Positions 12,999 to 24,470 of a stretch of DNA of 64,000 bases are shown here, in pieces; position 1 is the stretch's first letter, and each line of letters begins with the position of its first letter. The stretch spans positions 42,636,001 through 42,700,000 of the forward strand of contig CP142456.1 in the NCBI GenBank assembly GCA_038049695.1, written 5' to 3'. Made by a program: the position numbers and the translations under genes. The notes beneath the pieces are model-generated. The model worked only from the letters and a program-made list of their open reading frames with translations, did not search any database and was not told the DNA's origin. The DNA comes from Cinnamomum chago. Lineage: Eukaryota; Streptophyta; Magnoliopsida; Laurales; Lauraceae.

Positions 12999-14164
12999 CT
13001 GAGTACCAAAGAAAATGGATCAGACAGGACGGTCTGGCAAGAGAGTGAAAAGGTACAACAACATATAATAAAAGAAAGATCTTGGAAAGCATAGAAATCT
13101 ATTTAAGCAAGAACTCTCATAAAGGAGATAAATCATTTAGTAGAAAACAAATAAACAAGATAAAACATGTAAGGTATCCAAGGAATTGGGAACTAACAAA
13201 ATGGCAATCACATAAAGCTAAGTCCTTTATCACCAAAGTGACAAAAGTATAACGGGACGTTGGTCTTGTAAGTCCTAAGGATCCGAACCCTAGAGGGGGG
13301 GGGTGAATAGGGTGAGCTCCAATTATGACCAATTTTAATCAAATTAAACTTCTTTAAAACAAACTAGTCACAAGTGATGATTATCAAACAAAATGCGGAA
13401 GCTTAATAAAAACAATCACCACAAAGCAAGCACCATCACACAAGGATTTATAGTGGTTCGGCCTCAATGCCTACATCCACTACCGGCTTGTGATCCAACA
13501 CCCCACCGGATTTCCACTATTTATGTTTTTCAATAGGCTAAGCAATAACCTTTACAATATGCTTTTCAAGGCTAAGCAATAACCTTTACAATGATGTTTT
13601 TCAAGGCTTAACATCAACCTATACATTATGCTTTTATAGGCTAAGCAATAACCTCTTCAACCACAAGGTTGGTTATCTCACTAAGTTAGTGTCTATAATA
13701 CACTTGATGAAGATTCAATTAAGCTCATTACAATGCCTCTTAATTAGGCGGATATGGAAGTGTAAATCTAATACACACACACACACACTATGAATGCAAA
13801 GATGAAAGTATATGATGTGTGTGTGTGATGTCCTCAATCATTTTGAAAATGAAAGCTCATAAATGTATGCCTAAGGCTTTTGAAAGTTTTAGCTCATAAA
13901 ACATTTATGATTGAGGAAGGAATGCAAGTCACATGTTAAAAGTAACAACTTGTTAATGATGTCAAAGATACACAAGTTGTATGAAATGAATTAGCTCTAA
14001 ACATGTGATGCATAGGGATTTCAATCAAATCAACAATGTAGCTCAAAACATAAAAATAGATTTGATTGAAATTAGGGGACAAATCATATGTAATTATAAA
14101 TACAACTTGAAAAAGATATACCTATCAAAGTAAGGCAAGTTGTGAAACTTTAAAACAATAATAC

Positions 14165-14773
14165 ACATATGATTTGTAAAGATGTTGAATCCACAACATA
14201 AGATATATTTTGAAAGAGATTTTCTTATGATGAAAAACAACACCCAAAGATTCAACCAAGTATATGAATCATGTTACATATAATTTCAAAGATTATTCCA
14301 TTAACATGATCTACTTAGATTTCCCAAATAAAGTACTACTTGGATTGAATCAATGGTGATGCATCCAAAACAATAGATCAATTCAAAATATAAAACATGC
14401 TAAGGATACAACACATCATAGGTTAACATGCTACTAAAGATTTATCAAAGATAAAACAAAACATGAAAACATATGATTTGTAAAGAAGTTGAATCCAAAA
14501 CATAAGATAGTTTTGAAAGTGATTTTCTTATGATGGAAAACAACAACCAAAGATTCAACCAAGTATATGAATCATGTTACATCTAATTTCAAAGATGTTT
14601 CCATTAACATGATCTATTTAGATTTACCAAAGATTAAGTACTACTTGGATTGAATCAATGGTGATGTATCCAAAACAATAAATCAATTCAAAACATAAAA
14701 CATGTTAAGGATACAACACAACATAGTTTATCATGCTACAAATGATTTACCAAAAATAAAACAAAGCATGAAA
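14165..14773. repeat. Two tandem ~304-bp units within SirC-1 LTR
   Basis: The segment starting ACATATGATTTGTAAAGA at 14165 recurs at 14469, and a third partial start is at 14774. The units share GATTCAACCAAGTATATG and CATTAACATGATCTA blocks. The solo LTR SirC-2 lacks this stretch. Confidence 0.8.
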
Positions 14774-14941
14774 ACATATGATTAAGGAAAGTAGAGCTAC
14801 TTGGTGATTTAACTTCATTAATCCAAGCTTTAGCTTTCCTAATGATCCCCTTCATCCCTTAGTTCATTTCCCTTGAATATGCCTCAAAACCCCTCAAGGA
14901 GGGCCTTAAAAATCCTAACTTTTGGCAAAGGAAAGAACTCA

Positions 14942-14970
14942 TATTTATAGCAAAAAGTGCCCAACGGCTA
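14942..14970 (-). promoter_or_regulatory. TATA box and MSA-like site, SirC-1 3' LTR
   Basis: TATAAATA on the minus strand (14942-14949) is followed 10 bp upstream by CCCAACGGCTA (14960-14970 as written). This matches the mitosis-specific activator consensus YCYAACGGYYA. An inverted pair of AACGG cores around 15015-15041 lies further upstream. Confidence 0.55.
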
Positions 14971-15115
14971 GTCCTCGGTCGACCTGCAAACAGGTCTCGG
15001 TCGACCGGGATCACACAACGGTCAGAAAAATGACCGTTGGTGCATCAGGACCACTTTCTGCCTGCAGTGTTCCCGGTCGACTGGGACCCCTGGGCCGGTC
15101 GACCGGCCACACTGC
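14968..15115. repeat. GTCGAC palindrome cluster, SirC-1 LTR
   Basis: Four GGTCGAC-type sites, including CTCGGTCGACC, CCCGGTCGACTGGG and GGCCGGTCGACCGGCC, lie between the MSA-like site and the upstream LTR. They sit just upstream of the TATA box. Confidence 0.75.
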
Positions 15116-15489
15116 TGGGACCCCAAATTCCAACTTTTGCAAATTCAAAGTTTTTCTTTGTGGAACTAATTTGGGCCACTAAACCAAGCTTGAATACATG
15201 TTTTAAATCACTCTAAGGGGTTTAAAAACATGAAACATAAAAAGCCGAAAATGATTTGGAAGATATAAAACATAGGCTAGCTTGATTTCTAAAAACTCTT
15301 TTAAAAAACAAATGCATCCAAGATTTAAAAGCAAATCATGCATAAATCAATACATTTACAACTCTTAAAAACAATGCATGTTTAAAATAAGATTTCAAGA
15401 ATTCTTAAATCAAATGCATATGTGTGTAAATCAAATGATGCTAGAATGATAATGCATCCATCAAATTGCAATCTACAAAATTCCTAACA

Positions 15490-16085
15490 ATCTCCCCCTT
15501 TGCAATTTGATGGCAACTTACTCACCACTGAATTTACACACTAAGTCTTCAGCTCCCCCTCAGCTGGACAAGTCTTGAAATCTTCTTGGATGCTTCTTCT
15601 CTTAGCTTGGGCTCTTGGGCTCTTTTCTTCATTCTTCATGATGCTTGGTACTTGATCATTCTTCAAGCTTTCTCTTCTTCTTTCCTCTCTATGGCCAAGC
15701 ATCTTCTTTAGCTCCAAGCTTTCTTTCTTCTATTTGCTCTCCCCCTTTGACCATGCCTCTCTCTCCCTTTGGCAAGGTATGTATTCTCTCCCCTTGTAGA
15801 AGATCATACAAAACCTCCCCTTTGGAAGCTTGGAAATTCTCTTCACCCTTTTGAGAACTTGCATACTTTCTCCCCCTTTGCCATTAAATTGCAAAGGTAC
15901 CTACACACATGAAACAAGGAAAATACCTTTTAGTAGCACCTGTTAACAAAAGAAATCGAAAGTGAAATACATAACAGGCTATCATGTATGGAAGAAGACT
16001 CTAAGGGTTCAAAGTCAATCCAAGGGTAAATTTGATCAAAACTAATTATTCCTATGAAGGTTTACACTCCCCCTCAATCCATTCT
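15490..16085 (-). other. Polypurine tract and repeated copies, SirC-1
   Basis: As written, ATCTCCCCCTTTG at 15490-15502 is the complement of a polypurine tract against the 3' LTR. Further CTCCCC-type copies occur near 15552, 15733, 15793, 15815, 15866 and 16069. Multiplied polypurine tracts upstream of the 3' LTR are, to my knowledge, a reported Sirevirus trait. Confidence 0.7.
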
Positions 16086-16109
16086 CTTCTTTTGTCAAAC
16101 TTTTGACAA

Positions 16110-18335
16110 GATATAACTATTTGGTTCAAGAAGTAGATGGTTTAACCAAATGAGGGTCAACTTCAAGGAAAGGATTAGATTCATTTAACTATAATGCTCA
16201 ATATGATCAAATTACCAAAAGAAAGCAAGGTCAATGGGAAAAGCAATCATGGATATCAATTGGAAAAACAAAGAATACCAATTGAGATTTAAGGATAAGT
16301 CTATTAAAACAATCACTCTAAAATGGATTTAAAAATATAACTATTAGAAAAAAAATCCAAATTAGAGCTATCCATGATGAAATGGGGTTTATTAATCATA
16401 GCATCAAATAATCTAACTATGGAAAGCATGTGCTATGAAGGTTTTGAAGACATTTCATTCAATCAATAGATATGACTATTAAAGTGCAAGATGGGTGAAA
16501 TGAAATTCAAACATGAAGCCAATCTCAACTAATAACCAACCAATATTATGAACACATAAACATGGTGGTCATGAGATATACCTATATGAGTAAGAGAAGT
16601 GGCAACATGAACATTATGATGCTAATGGAATGTGACATGGAATGAAAGCATATAACTATCAAGTTCAAACCAATGTACACATGGTCTATCACATTCACAA
16701 GAAATCAAATCAATCGAAAATTTTACCAATTGAAACCAATTGAATTTGACAACATGATAAAGAGCAAGGATGTGACAAACACAAAATTCCATCAAGCATC
16801 ATAAATGGATATTCATCACTTTTAAAGATATGACAATTGAGCATAGTGATGAACAAGAGAATTTGCAATGCAAAAAGATATGACTTTGAAATGCATGCAA
16901 TTTTGAAAGTGTCAAAATCATATGAATTCAACATCTAAGATATCCATCAAACATATAGAAATATGAGGAATGAATTTCAAAGAGTTTCATATGATCAAGA
17001 ACACTACTATGATGTTGAAACATGTATAAGAATGATATCACTTAGAGAAAATACATGAATCAACATCATAACCATCCAAAAAGAATATGACTAGTAAGCA
17101 TAGAGGATGGATTTGAGTTCTAGTATGGTTTCTACAAATATAATAAATAACACAACCATACATAGAACGATTTGACATTTGCATAGAGAGGATCAATCAA
17201 CAATCAAGATCTAACTCATACCATATCATCAATAATAAAAAAATATAACTATGTAATCACAAGAATGTATGAAGTTAAAGGATCAATCTATCATGCAACA
17301 TCTCCACTCTTAGCAAATGTACTAAGCTTACAATGCAATGGAAAATGGATATGAGGTTTAAACCAAATGAACTTAGCACATAAAATCACATGTGTACTTA
17401 AAAAGCTCAAAAACAAGATTTTACTATAAAGCACATAAACAATCATCAAAATGCATTAATGAGAATATACCAAGTTAGGCACAAACATGCAAATCAATGA
17501 AACCATATCCAACCAAGCAATGTAAGACATCAAAATCAATTTGCATAAAGAATGTAACTAAATGAGCAAAGATGCAAATTGTTTGTAAAAATTATTTCCT
17601 TTCAAATGATATAATCAAAATTAGGCACAAGGAAATAAATTCAAGGAAAATGCTTCCATAAATACAACCAATCAAGCTTAGAACATTTTCCAAAGTTTCT
17701 CAAATCACTTCAATATATGAAATTCCAACAAAGAATCATTTAGAGAATTAAGAGCAAGTGATTTTGAAAAACAAGAAGTGTACAATTATAAATTGAACAC
17801 ATAGTTTCCATACCAAGAGATATTACTTTGAAAACTTAATGGAAAACTAAAATTGCTTCAAATCATTTGATTTACAAAAAGGATCTAACTATGACATACA
17901 TCAAATGATTTTCCAACATCAATTGATCATGAAAAATCTAGCTATGAAAGCCTTTGTAATCACAATCAATTGATCATGAATAGATAAGCACCACAAGAGA
18001 TATAACTATAAGAACAAAATGCAAATCCATCATGAAAATATTGCAATCAAGGGATTTTGAAAACCATGAGATATAACTTTAAAAAGTTCATGAAGACAAA
18101 ATCAAATGATCACAAAGAAACATTGCATTTTCAAAGATGTGACTATAAAGAAACAAAATGCAAATGTAACATGACCAACAATTAGATATAACTAAAAAGA
18201 ATAGGTTGGTCTAGGGGGATCAAGGCCTAAAGGTTAGTCTAAATGTGTACCAATGAAGATTCACCTAAGGTCTTGAAAAGGATGTCCTTGAGAGAGCACC
18301 TTGAGGACTCACCAACTCTTAAAGATATAACTTGA
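16110..18335. repeat. Dispersed GATATAACTAT-like motif in SirC-1 interior
   Basis: About twenty copies of a motif near GATATAACTAT recur through the AT-rich interior, for example at 16110, 16334, 16469, 17248, 18001, 18070, 18185 and 18324. Spacing is roughly 50-70 bp in 17816-18185. No protein domain is visible on either strand. This may be a degenerate tandem array. The interior from 15490 to 18487 holds nothing else I can support. Confidence 0.6.
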
Positions 18336-18487
18336 AAAAGTCTTAGAGTGGTGCAAAGAAACTAGGGGAAATTCCATTTTCAAACATAGTGGAAATCAAC
18401 AAAAAGATATGCAATAAATCACAACACTAGGGTTCAAATCTAGCAAGGATCAACTCCGGGTTGTTAATCCCTAAAATGGAGTAACCT

Positions 18488-18499
18488 GCTCTGATACCA
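18488..18499 (-). other. Primer-binding site of SirC-1
   Basis: The minus strand reads TGGTATCAGAGC, an exact initiator-Met complement, 2 bp from the 5' LTR at 18502. Confidence 0.93.
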
Positions 18500-18501
18500 A
18501 T

Positions 18502-19074
18502 TGTAAGTCCTAAGGACCTGAACCCTAGAGGGGGGGGGGTGAATAGGGTGAGCTCCAATTATGACCAATTTTAATCAAATTAAACTTCTTTAAAACAAAC
18601 TAGTCACAAGTGATGATTATCAAACAAAATGCGGAAGCTTAATAAAAACAATCACCACAAAGCAAGCACCATCACACAAGGATTTATAGTGGTTCGGCCT
18701 CAATGCCTACATCCACTACCGGCTTGTGATCCAACACCCCACCAGATTTCCACTATTTATGCTTTTCAATAGGCTAAGCAATAACCTTTACAATATGCTT
18801 TTCAAGGCTAAGCAATAACCTTTACAATGATGTTTTTCAAGGCTTAACATCAACCTATACATTAGCTTGATTTCTAAAAACTCTTTTAAAAAACAAATGC
18901 ATCCAAGATTTAAAAGCAAATCATGCATAAATCAATACATTTACAACTCTTAAAAACAATGCATGTTTAAAATAAGATTTCAAGAATTCTTAAATCAAAT
19001 GCATATCTGTGTAAATCAAATGATGCTAGAATGATAATGCATCCATCAAATTGCAATCTACAAAATTCCTAACA
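18502..19074 (-). repeat. 5' LTR of SirC-1, internally deleted
   Basis: 573 bp. It equals the two ends of the 3' LTR: the left part matches 13267 to about 13628 and the right part about 15277-15489. Roughly 1.65 kb is missing, with a junction in ATACATTAGCTTG that shows a short shared TA. The lost part holds the TATA box, the MSA-like site, the palindromes and the tandem units. Both LTRs are copied from one template, so the deletion followed insertion. Confidence 0.88.
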
Positions 19075-21040
19075 GGTCTCAGTCACATAAGATGAGGAGA
19101 TTCAACGAAAACATATATACAATAAAAATATACGGGACGGGACCACAGTAGTGAACCGGGTATCGGGACGGGACCACGGTAATAAACTGGGCATCGGGAT
19201 CCAAACTGCAGCTGGCGGGACGTGAGGGGGATCTCCAAGTCGATGGATCAAACCGACAAGGTTATCCAAGCTTAGTGATGCTCATAGGTCAATTAACAAA
19301 TCGAGACATGAACAAGAAAATCAAGTGCAAGTAAATGAACAGGCAGGGCAAGGATGTTCAAGGAATAATTTCCATTTCATGTGGTGCAATACATTTCATG
19401 ACAAGTAACTATTACTAGTGTAACTACAATGCTTTCGGGAAAACAAGTCGGTAATGTAAATCTCAGTAATGAGGGAGTATAATGAACTATTACAATTTCC
19501 GGTAAAATATTGGTTTCAAGATTTATTTAAGGTGAATAGGGGTCCCATATGTCAATTATAATAATAACTTGGTACTCCTTGAGTTGAAGACATTCCGGGC
19601 TCCTTATACACTTTACGATTTTCAAAACTTTAAATGAGCTTATAGATAGTACTAGATGGTACGATTAAAAATTGAAACTATAAACGGTCCATCCTAAGTA
19701 TGATGTCAATCCTAAAGCACCGTACAACCAACTCAGTCACTAAAAGGGATAGGATTCGCGATCCCCAAGGAAATAGACTTCGCGTATAGATATAAGGAAG
19801 GTATCACGTTGTCACATACCGATCAAGATTGAATTGGATTGGATTCCGATGCAACCGAACCAACCGTGAAGAATGTCGGCTCAAAACATCCTCACATATA
19901 GTCCAATGAGTCCAAAAAGGGTAGCCAAGGTCCCACCTAAGCCCATCCAACAACAGGGTAAAAATCCCTTCCAGCAAGGATTTCTCAGTTGGCCCGGTCG
20001 ACCTGGTCAAGGCCCGGTCGACCCCGTACCTGAAAGTCCAAGATCGAATCCTAGAGGGGGAGGGGTGAATAGGGTGAGCTCAAGTAACTAGACCAATTTT
20101 AATTTCCTTTGCGTTTTAGTCTCTTATGCTTTGAAGAAGAATAATAGAATCAACCAAGAGAGCATAATCCATGAAAAGTAAGCATAAAGACAATTACCAT
20201 AACACAAGCATTTATAGTGGTTCCGCCAACATGCCTACATCCACTCTCGGTGTCCTTACCAGATTTTCACTAACTCAACTAAGGTTTGGGTTCACCTTCA
20301 ACCTTACAAATACATCACTATGCTTTTCAAAGGCTAAGCATAAACCTTTACAACACTATGCATGCTTTTCAAGGCTAAGCACCAACCTTTACAATAAGAA
20401 GATTTTCTCTTAAGAAAGATGCCTATGAATGCATGGATTAAGAGAACAATGTAAGTGCAAATGAGTGCCTCTAAATAGGCTAAATAGAAAGTGAAAGCTC
20501 AACTTCTAGAAACATGCATATGAATGACAAAGTCTATGAATAATGCATTTACTAGAAATTACTCTTTCTCTTTTTAAAAAGATGAAACTTTGAATGATGC
20601 AAAGATGATAATCATATGTTTGAGAAAGAGTTGTTTGTCTAACACATGAATTTAATAAAGTGAACTAACTTGTTTTTAAAGAAGATAAACTTAAGTCTAA
20701 CAAGTTAGGTTTGAAACAAGAAAGCAATTTCATGTGAAACAAAAACTATATGTTGGATTCATAATGCTATGAGATTTTTAAAGTTCTAAGCATGTTATGA
20801 AAGACAACACTGCAATTGAAAAACATCTATTTAATCATGCATTGAAGAAAATCAAAGGTAAAGAAACAAAGCATGATTTTAAAGGACTTAGGATAAAAGA
20901 AAGCACACCCATTTAGGAGATCAAAGGTTGAATCAATCGAATGGCTTCATCATCCCTTCAAAGATGCTCTAGAAAAGTTGTAAGTCCTTGGCTTCAAAAG
21001 TCCTTGAAAGTTCAACCACTTTCTCCAAACAAAAAACCAC

Positions 21041-21070
21041 TTTTTATAAAGAAAATTTTTCCAACGGCTA
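21041..21070 (-). promoter_or_regulatory. TATA box and MSA-like site, Sir-1 3' LTR
   Basis: Minus-strand TATAAAAA at 21041-21048 and, 11 bp upstream, TCCAACGGCTA at 21060-21070 as written. The latter matches YCYAACGGYYA in full. The same pair occurs in the 5' LTR. Confidence 0.55.
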
Positions 21071-21240
21071 GTGCCCGGTCGACCTGGTACAGGGCCGGGT
21101 CGACTGGGTACACACAACGGCTATAAAAATATCCGTTGGAGAGGCTACAACTCAAAAATCGTTGTCGACCCACAGTATGCCCGATCGACCGGGTCCCTTG
21201 GCCCGGTCGACCGGCCACACAGGCAGGTCAACCTGGTGAC
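21070..21240. repeat. GTCGAC palindrome cluster, Sir-1 3' LTR
   Basis: Sites include CCCGGTCGACCTGG, CCGGGTCGACTGGG, CGATCGACCGGG and GGCCCGGTCGACCGGCC, plus an AACGG...CCGTT inverted pair at about 21116-21139. The 5' LTR has a shorter version. Confidence 0.75.
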
Positions 21241-21657
21241 TGCCCAGAAATCCTGATTTTTTAGAAACTTGCAATATAGAGGGCATCTTTCCAGGGGACT
21301 TTGAGACACATTTCTCAAGCAAGAAATCATGACTGAAAAAAGGATGAAAACTGATTTTCAAAAGTCATGAAAACTCCAAATCAAAATAATGATATAAAGA
21401 AGGAAACTTTGGAAAGCTTGAAAGATTTTTTAACTTAATGGATTAAACACTTAGAAGCTTGAAAATCTGAAATCAAAACTCCATGATCTTAAGATACAAA
21501 ACTGATTTGAAAACCATGCATAACATAAGATAAAAATAAAGATTATGAAAGAGAAATATGCATGAAGATCCTAAGAATAAGAACATGAAGGAATGAGAGG
21601 TCAAGCTATGAAAATGAATGCATCCTATCAAATTGCAACAAAACAAAAACTCTAACA

Positions 21658-22062
21658 ATCTCCCCCTTTGCAATTTGATGGCAACTCTGGAAGCTTGAAC
21701 TCTCTCAATTTTCTCTGAAACTTGAGCAACACCTTCTTTGGATATTTAAGGAGCTTTGGATATTCGGGAGCATTTGGATATTTTGGAGCTTTTGATTTTC
21801 TTTGCGAGAGCGACGACCTACGGCGACCAATCCTAGAAGCTACACAAATAACACTCCTGGCAAAGCTACTCCCCTTCAACATTAGCAACCCTTGAATCTT
21901 CTCCCCCTCAATTGGTGAACACCTTGAGGATCACTTGATTTTACTCTCCCCCTTTGACATCTAATTGCAAAGGAGCCTGCCCATCAAAGATAAAACATAC
22001 AACCTTGTTAGTAGCACCTGTTTATGAGAGATATGATAAAAATAAAAAGTGGTAACAGGTGA
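21658..22062 (-). other. Sir-1 3' non-coding segment with polypurine tracts
   Basis: About 400 bp lies between the pol stop and the 3' LTR. The complement of the polypurine tract, ATCTCCCCCTTTG, lies at 21658-21670. Further copies are near 21901 and 21945. The short frame at 21652-21888 is lysine-rich and looks fortuitous. Confidence 0.7.
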
Positions 22063-23128
22063 TTAGCCAACAAGAATTAAGAATTCAGGGCAAGTGCCAA
22101 TGCCCAATTGATGTCTCAATTTTATGAACCGATCATTTCCAAGGGGTTTAGTAAATAAGTCAGCCAATTGGGTATCTGTAGGAACAAAAATTAACTCAAT
22201 ATTGCCTTGGTCAGCATGTTCACGCAAGAAATGATAGCGAATGTCAATGTGCTTAGTGCGAGAGTGCTGAACAAGATTTTTAGAAATACTAATGGCACTA
22301 AAGTTGTCACACATGATAGGCATGCATTGTTGTGGAACATTATAATCTAACAAAGTTTGTTTCATCCACAACAGTTGAGCACAACAGCTACATGCAGCAA
22401 TATATTCAGCTTCTGTAGTAGACAAGAATACATAATTTTGCTTTTTGCTATGCCAGGTTACTAAGCAGTTCCCTATGAAATAGCAGCAGCCACTAGTGCT
22501 TTTCCTATCGTCTATTGATCCTGCCCAATTTGCATCACTATATCCAATTAATTGCAGAGTTGAGTCATGAGGATACCAAATACCATAACGAGAAGTCCCA
22601 TTAATATATTTTATGATACGTTTAACAGCTTTAATATGAGACTCTCGGGGATCAGATTGATACCTAGCACATATTCCAACACTAAAAGAGATATCAGGTT
22701 GGCTAGTAGTGAGATAGAGAAGGCTTCCTATCATGCTCCTATAAAGTTTCTGGTCAGCTTTCTTACCCTGAAGATCACTAGAGATTTTAGTAGTAGAGCC
22801 CAAGGGATTGCAGCTAGTCTTAGATTCTCCTAAGCCAAACTTTTTCACTATTTCTAGAGCAAACTTGGATTGACTAAGAAAGATACCATGATCGGTCTGA
22901 CTAACTTGTAATCCTAGAAAGAATTGTAGGAGTCCTACCAGACTCATTTCAAAAGTGGAGCTCATCAACTTAGAAAATCCTTGAGCAAGTTGGTTAGATA
23001 TGGATCCAAAAATAATGTCGTCAACATATATCTGACCAATGAGAATATCTTTATCACCCTTTTTAATTAAAAGAGTCTCGTCCACATTTCCACACTCATA
23101 TTCATTTTCAAGTAAGTGACTTGTAAGC
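22063..23128 (-). pseudogene. Sir-1 RT C-terminal half and RNase H
   Basis: This is the distal part of pol after the TekB-2 insertion. RT carries the catalytic YVDDIIFG motif (about 23010-23028). RNase H follows with SDANWAG, STTEAEYIA and KHIDIRYHFLRE blocks and ends with LADLFTKPL before the TAA at 22063-22065. The frame is open throughout and is in phase with the RT part at 26188-26953 once the LTR and one TSD copy are discounted. RT copies the RNA and RNase H removes it. The piece alone has no RT palm start. Confidence 0.92.
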
Positions 23129-24334
23129 TGTAAGACCCCAACCCGAGTGAATCCGATTAGTGCTAATTAATTTGTGTGTTAGTACTAAGCTTGATTAGTG
23201 ATTTTGGCTAAGTTGGGTTTGGAATAGCTTTTGTTATAGTTTTGGTTAAGTGCCTTGATAACTAGTGGGGCCCTTTGGGGGTTCCCCTTCCGACTTTGCA
23301 TTTACTTAGAGGATTTTTCGGAATTGTTTTGAATTGCATTATTATCCCGTTTAATCTACCTTAGTGATCCCTACAACTTTCATGCTGATCCCGTTTCCAT
23401 TCGAGGTCCCGAAACCCGATTTTCAAGCCTTGAGGGGCAAAACAGTCCTTTTATACTAAACCTGTAGCCAAAACTTGATATCCTCGAAACCCACGACACA
23501 TATACTTTTTGGAAACTAGATATGTCGACGATCAATTCTTCCTTCTTCGTCGAATTCATCCGAGGTCCCGAAAGAGATGATTTCAGCCAAACTAGCTCCT
23601 TTAGTAGTGGGACCCAACTCATTGTTAACAAAGGGAAGCCATTCTTCATTTCCATTCATTCTTCATTTGTTTCAGCACAAACCAGCAACCTAGGGTTTCT
23701 CTTGCTTTTCTCTTCTTCTTCTTGCTTCTCCATCTCCAATCCACACTAAACTTGCACCAATCTAGAATGGAGATCACCATCCTCTTCCTCATCTTGCAAG
23801 CTTCATCTTGATACCATTTGTGGAGAAATCTTCCAACCTTGAGATTTTCTTTGCGCTAGCTCTCCTCATTTGAAGGTCATTCAAGTAAGTAATCTCCTTC
23901 ATCTCCTAGATTAGTGTTCCTCTAGCCCTTGAGAAGCTACATTTGGATTATTGAAAGTTCTACCATTTTCATTCCTTGTGTAACCCATTTTAGGGTTTGT
24001 TTTGGGAGTTTTTGTTTGTAGCTTGGATTTGAGCTATAGAGGTGATTTGAGGCTTGGTACTGCTAGCTTGGACTTGAGGCAAGTGAATGATTGGGTGTTT
24101 TAAGTTTTAAATGGTTTGGTGAAACATTAATGGATTTTCATGCTTTCATTGATTTTTATTGTTGAAATAAATGCTCTTAATGTATCTTGAGAGCCTCATT
24201 TAATGCCTTGAAAACATGAGTTTAAAGTCTTCTTGTTTCTAGTTTTATGTGGTTGTATATGTGTTGGACGGAGGGGAAAAAGAGGAGGACCAGGCCACTG
24301 CAGAACAGCACCTGAAACCTGTTCCGCAGTGTGC

Positions 24335-24470
24335 CCAGTCGACCTGGCGGGGGCCAGTCGACCTGGGACACACTGACGAAATTTCTTGGACCAATTAAAG
24401 TTACAACTCCCGGTCGACCTGGCCATGGCCGGTCGACCGGGCACACAGAGGCCAGGTCGACCTGCCCAAC
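24335..24470. repeat. GTCGAC palindrome cluster, TekB-2
   Basis: Six GTCGACC-type sites, including CCCAGTCGACCTGG and GGCCGGTCGACCGGGC. The downstream flank GAGCCAGAATGTCTTCAAAC is shared with TekB-3 and TekB-4, which carry different palindromes at the same place. Confidence 0.8.

Larger units (their letters stand above)
13267..15489 (-). repeat. 3' LTR of SirC-1
   Basis: 2223 bp, starting TGTAAGTCCTAAGG and ending TTCCTAACA in the given orientation. It contains CA and TG runs (about 13770-13816), two tandem units of about 304 bp (14165-14773), a TATA box with an adjacent MSA-like site, and a GTCGAC palindrome cluster. The open frame crossing 14922-15182 is LTR sequence, not a gene. Confidence 0.88.
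13262..19079 (-). mobile_element. SirC-1: non-coding Sirevirus-like copia element with TSD
   Basis: The body is 13267-19074, with perfect TSDs GGTCT at 13262-13266 and 19075-19079. Minus strand: 3' LTR 13267-15489, internal region 15490-18501, 5' LTR 18502-19074. It has an exact initiator-Met primer-binding site and a polypurine tract, and the LTR ends match the Sir-1 type. No gag or pol domain is found in its 3.0-kb internal region, so it must have used enzymes supplied in trans. It sits in the TekB-1 5' LTR. Confidence 0.9.
20031..21657 (-). repeat. 3' LTR of Sir-1
   Basis: 1627 bp, TGAAAGTCC to CTCTAACA as written. It is closely similar to the 5' LTR over its length, but its palindrome cluster is about 45 bp longer. 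No gene is present inside. Confidence 0.9.

Noticed and set aside
13770..13816. CA and TG runs as a regulatory element
   Set aside because: Simple repeats inside an LTR; nothing else supports a function.
21652..21888. Env-like gene downstream of Sir-1 pol
   Set aside because: Too short, no signal peptide or membrane segment, and it overlaps the polypurine tract and LTR.
22567..22833. Plus-strand open frame
   Set aside because: It is the reverse shadow of the Sir-1 RT/RNase H frame and has no domain.
24335..24470. Regular GTCGACC repeats as a CRISPR-like array
   Set aside because: Spacing is irregular, repeats are short palindromes and the context is a plant LTR.
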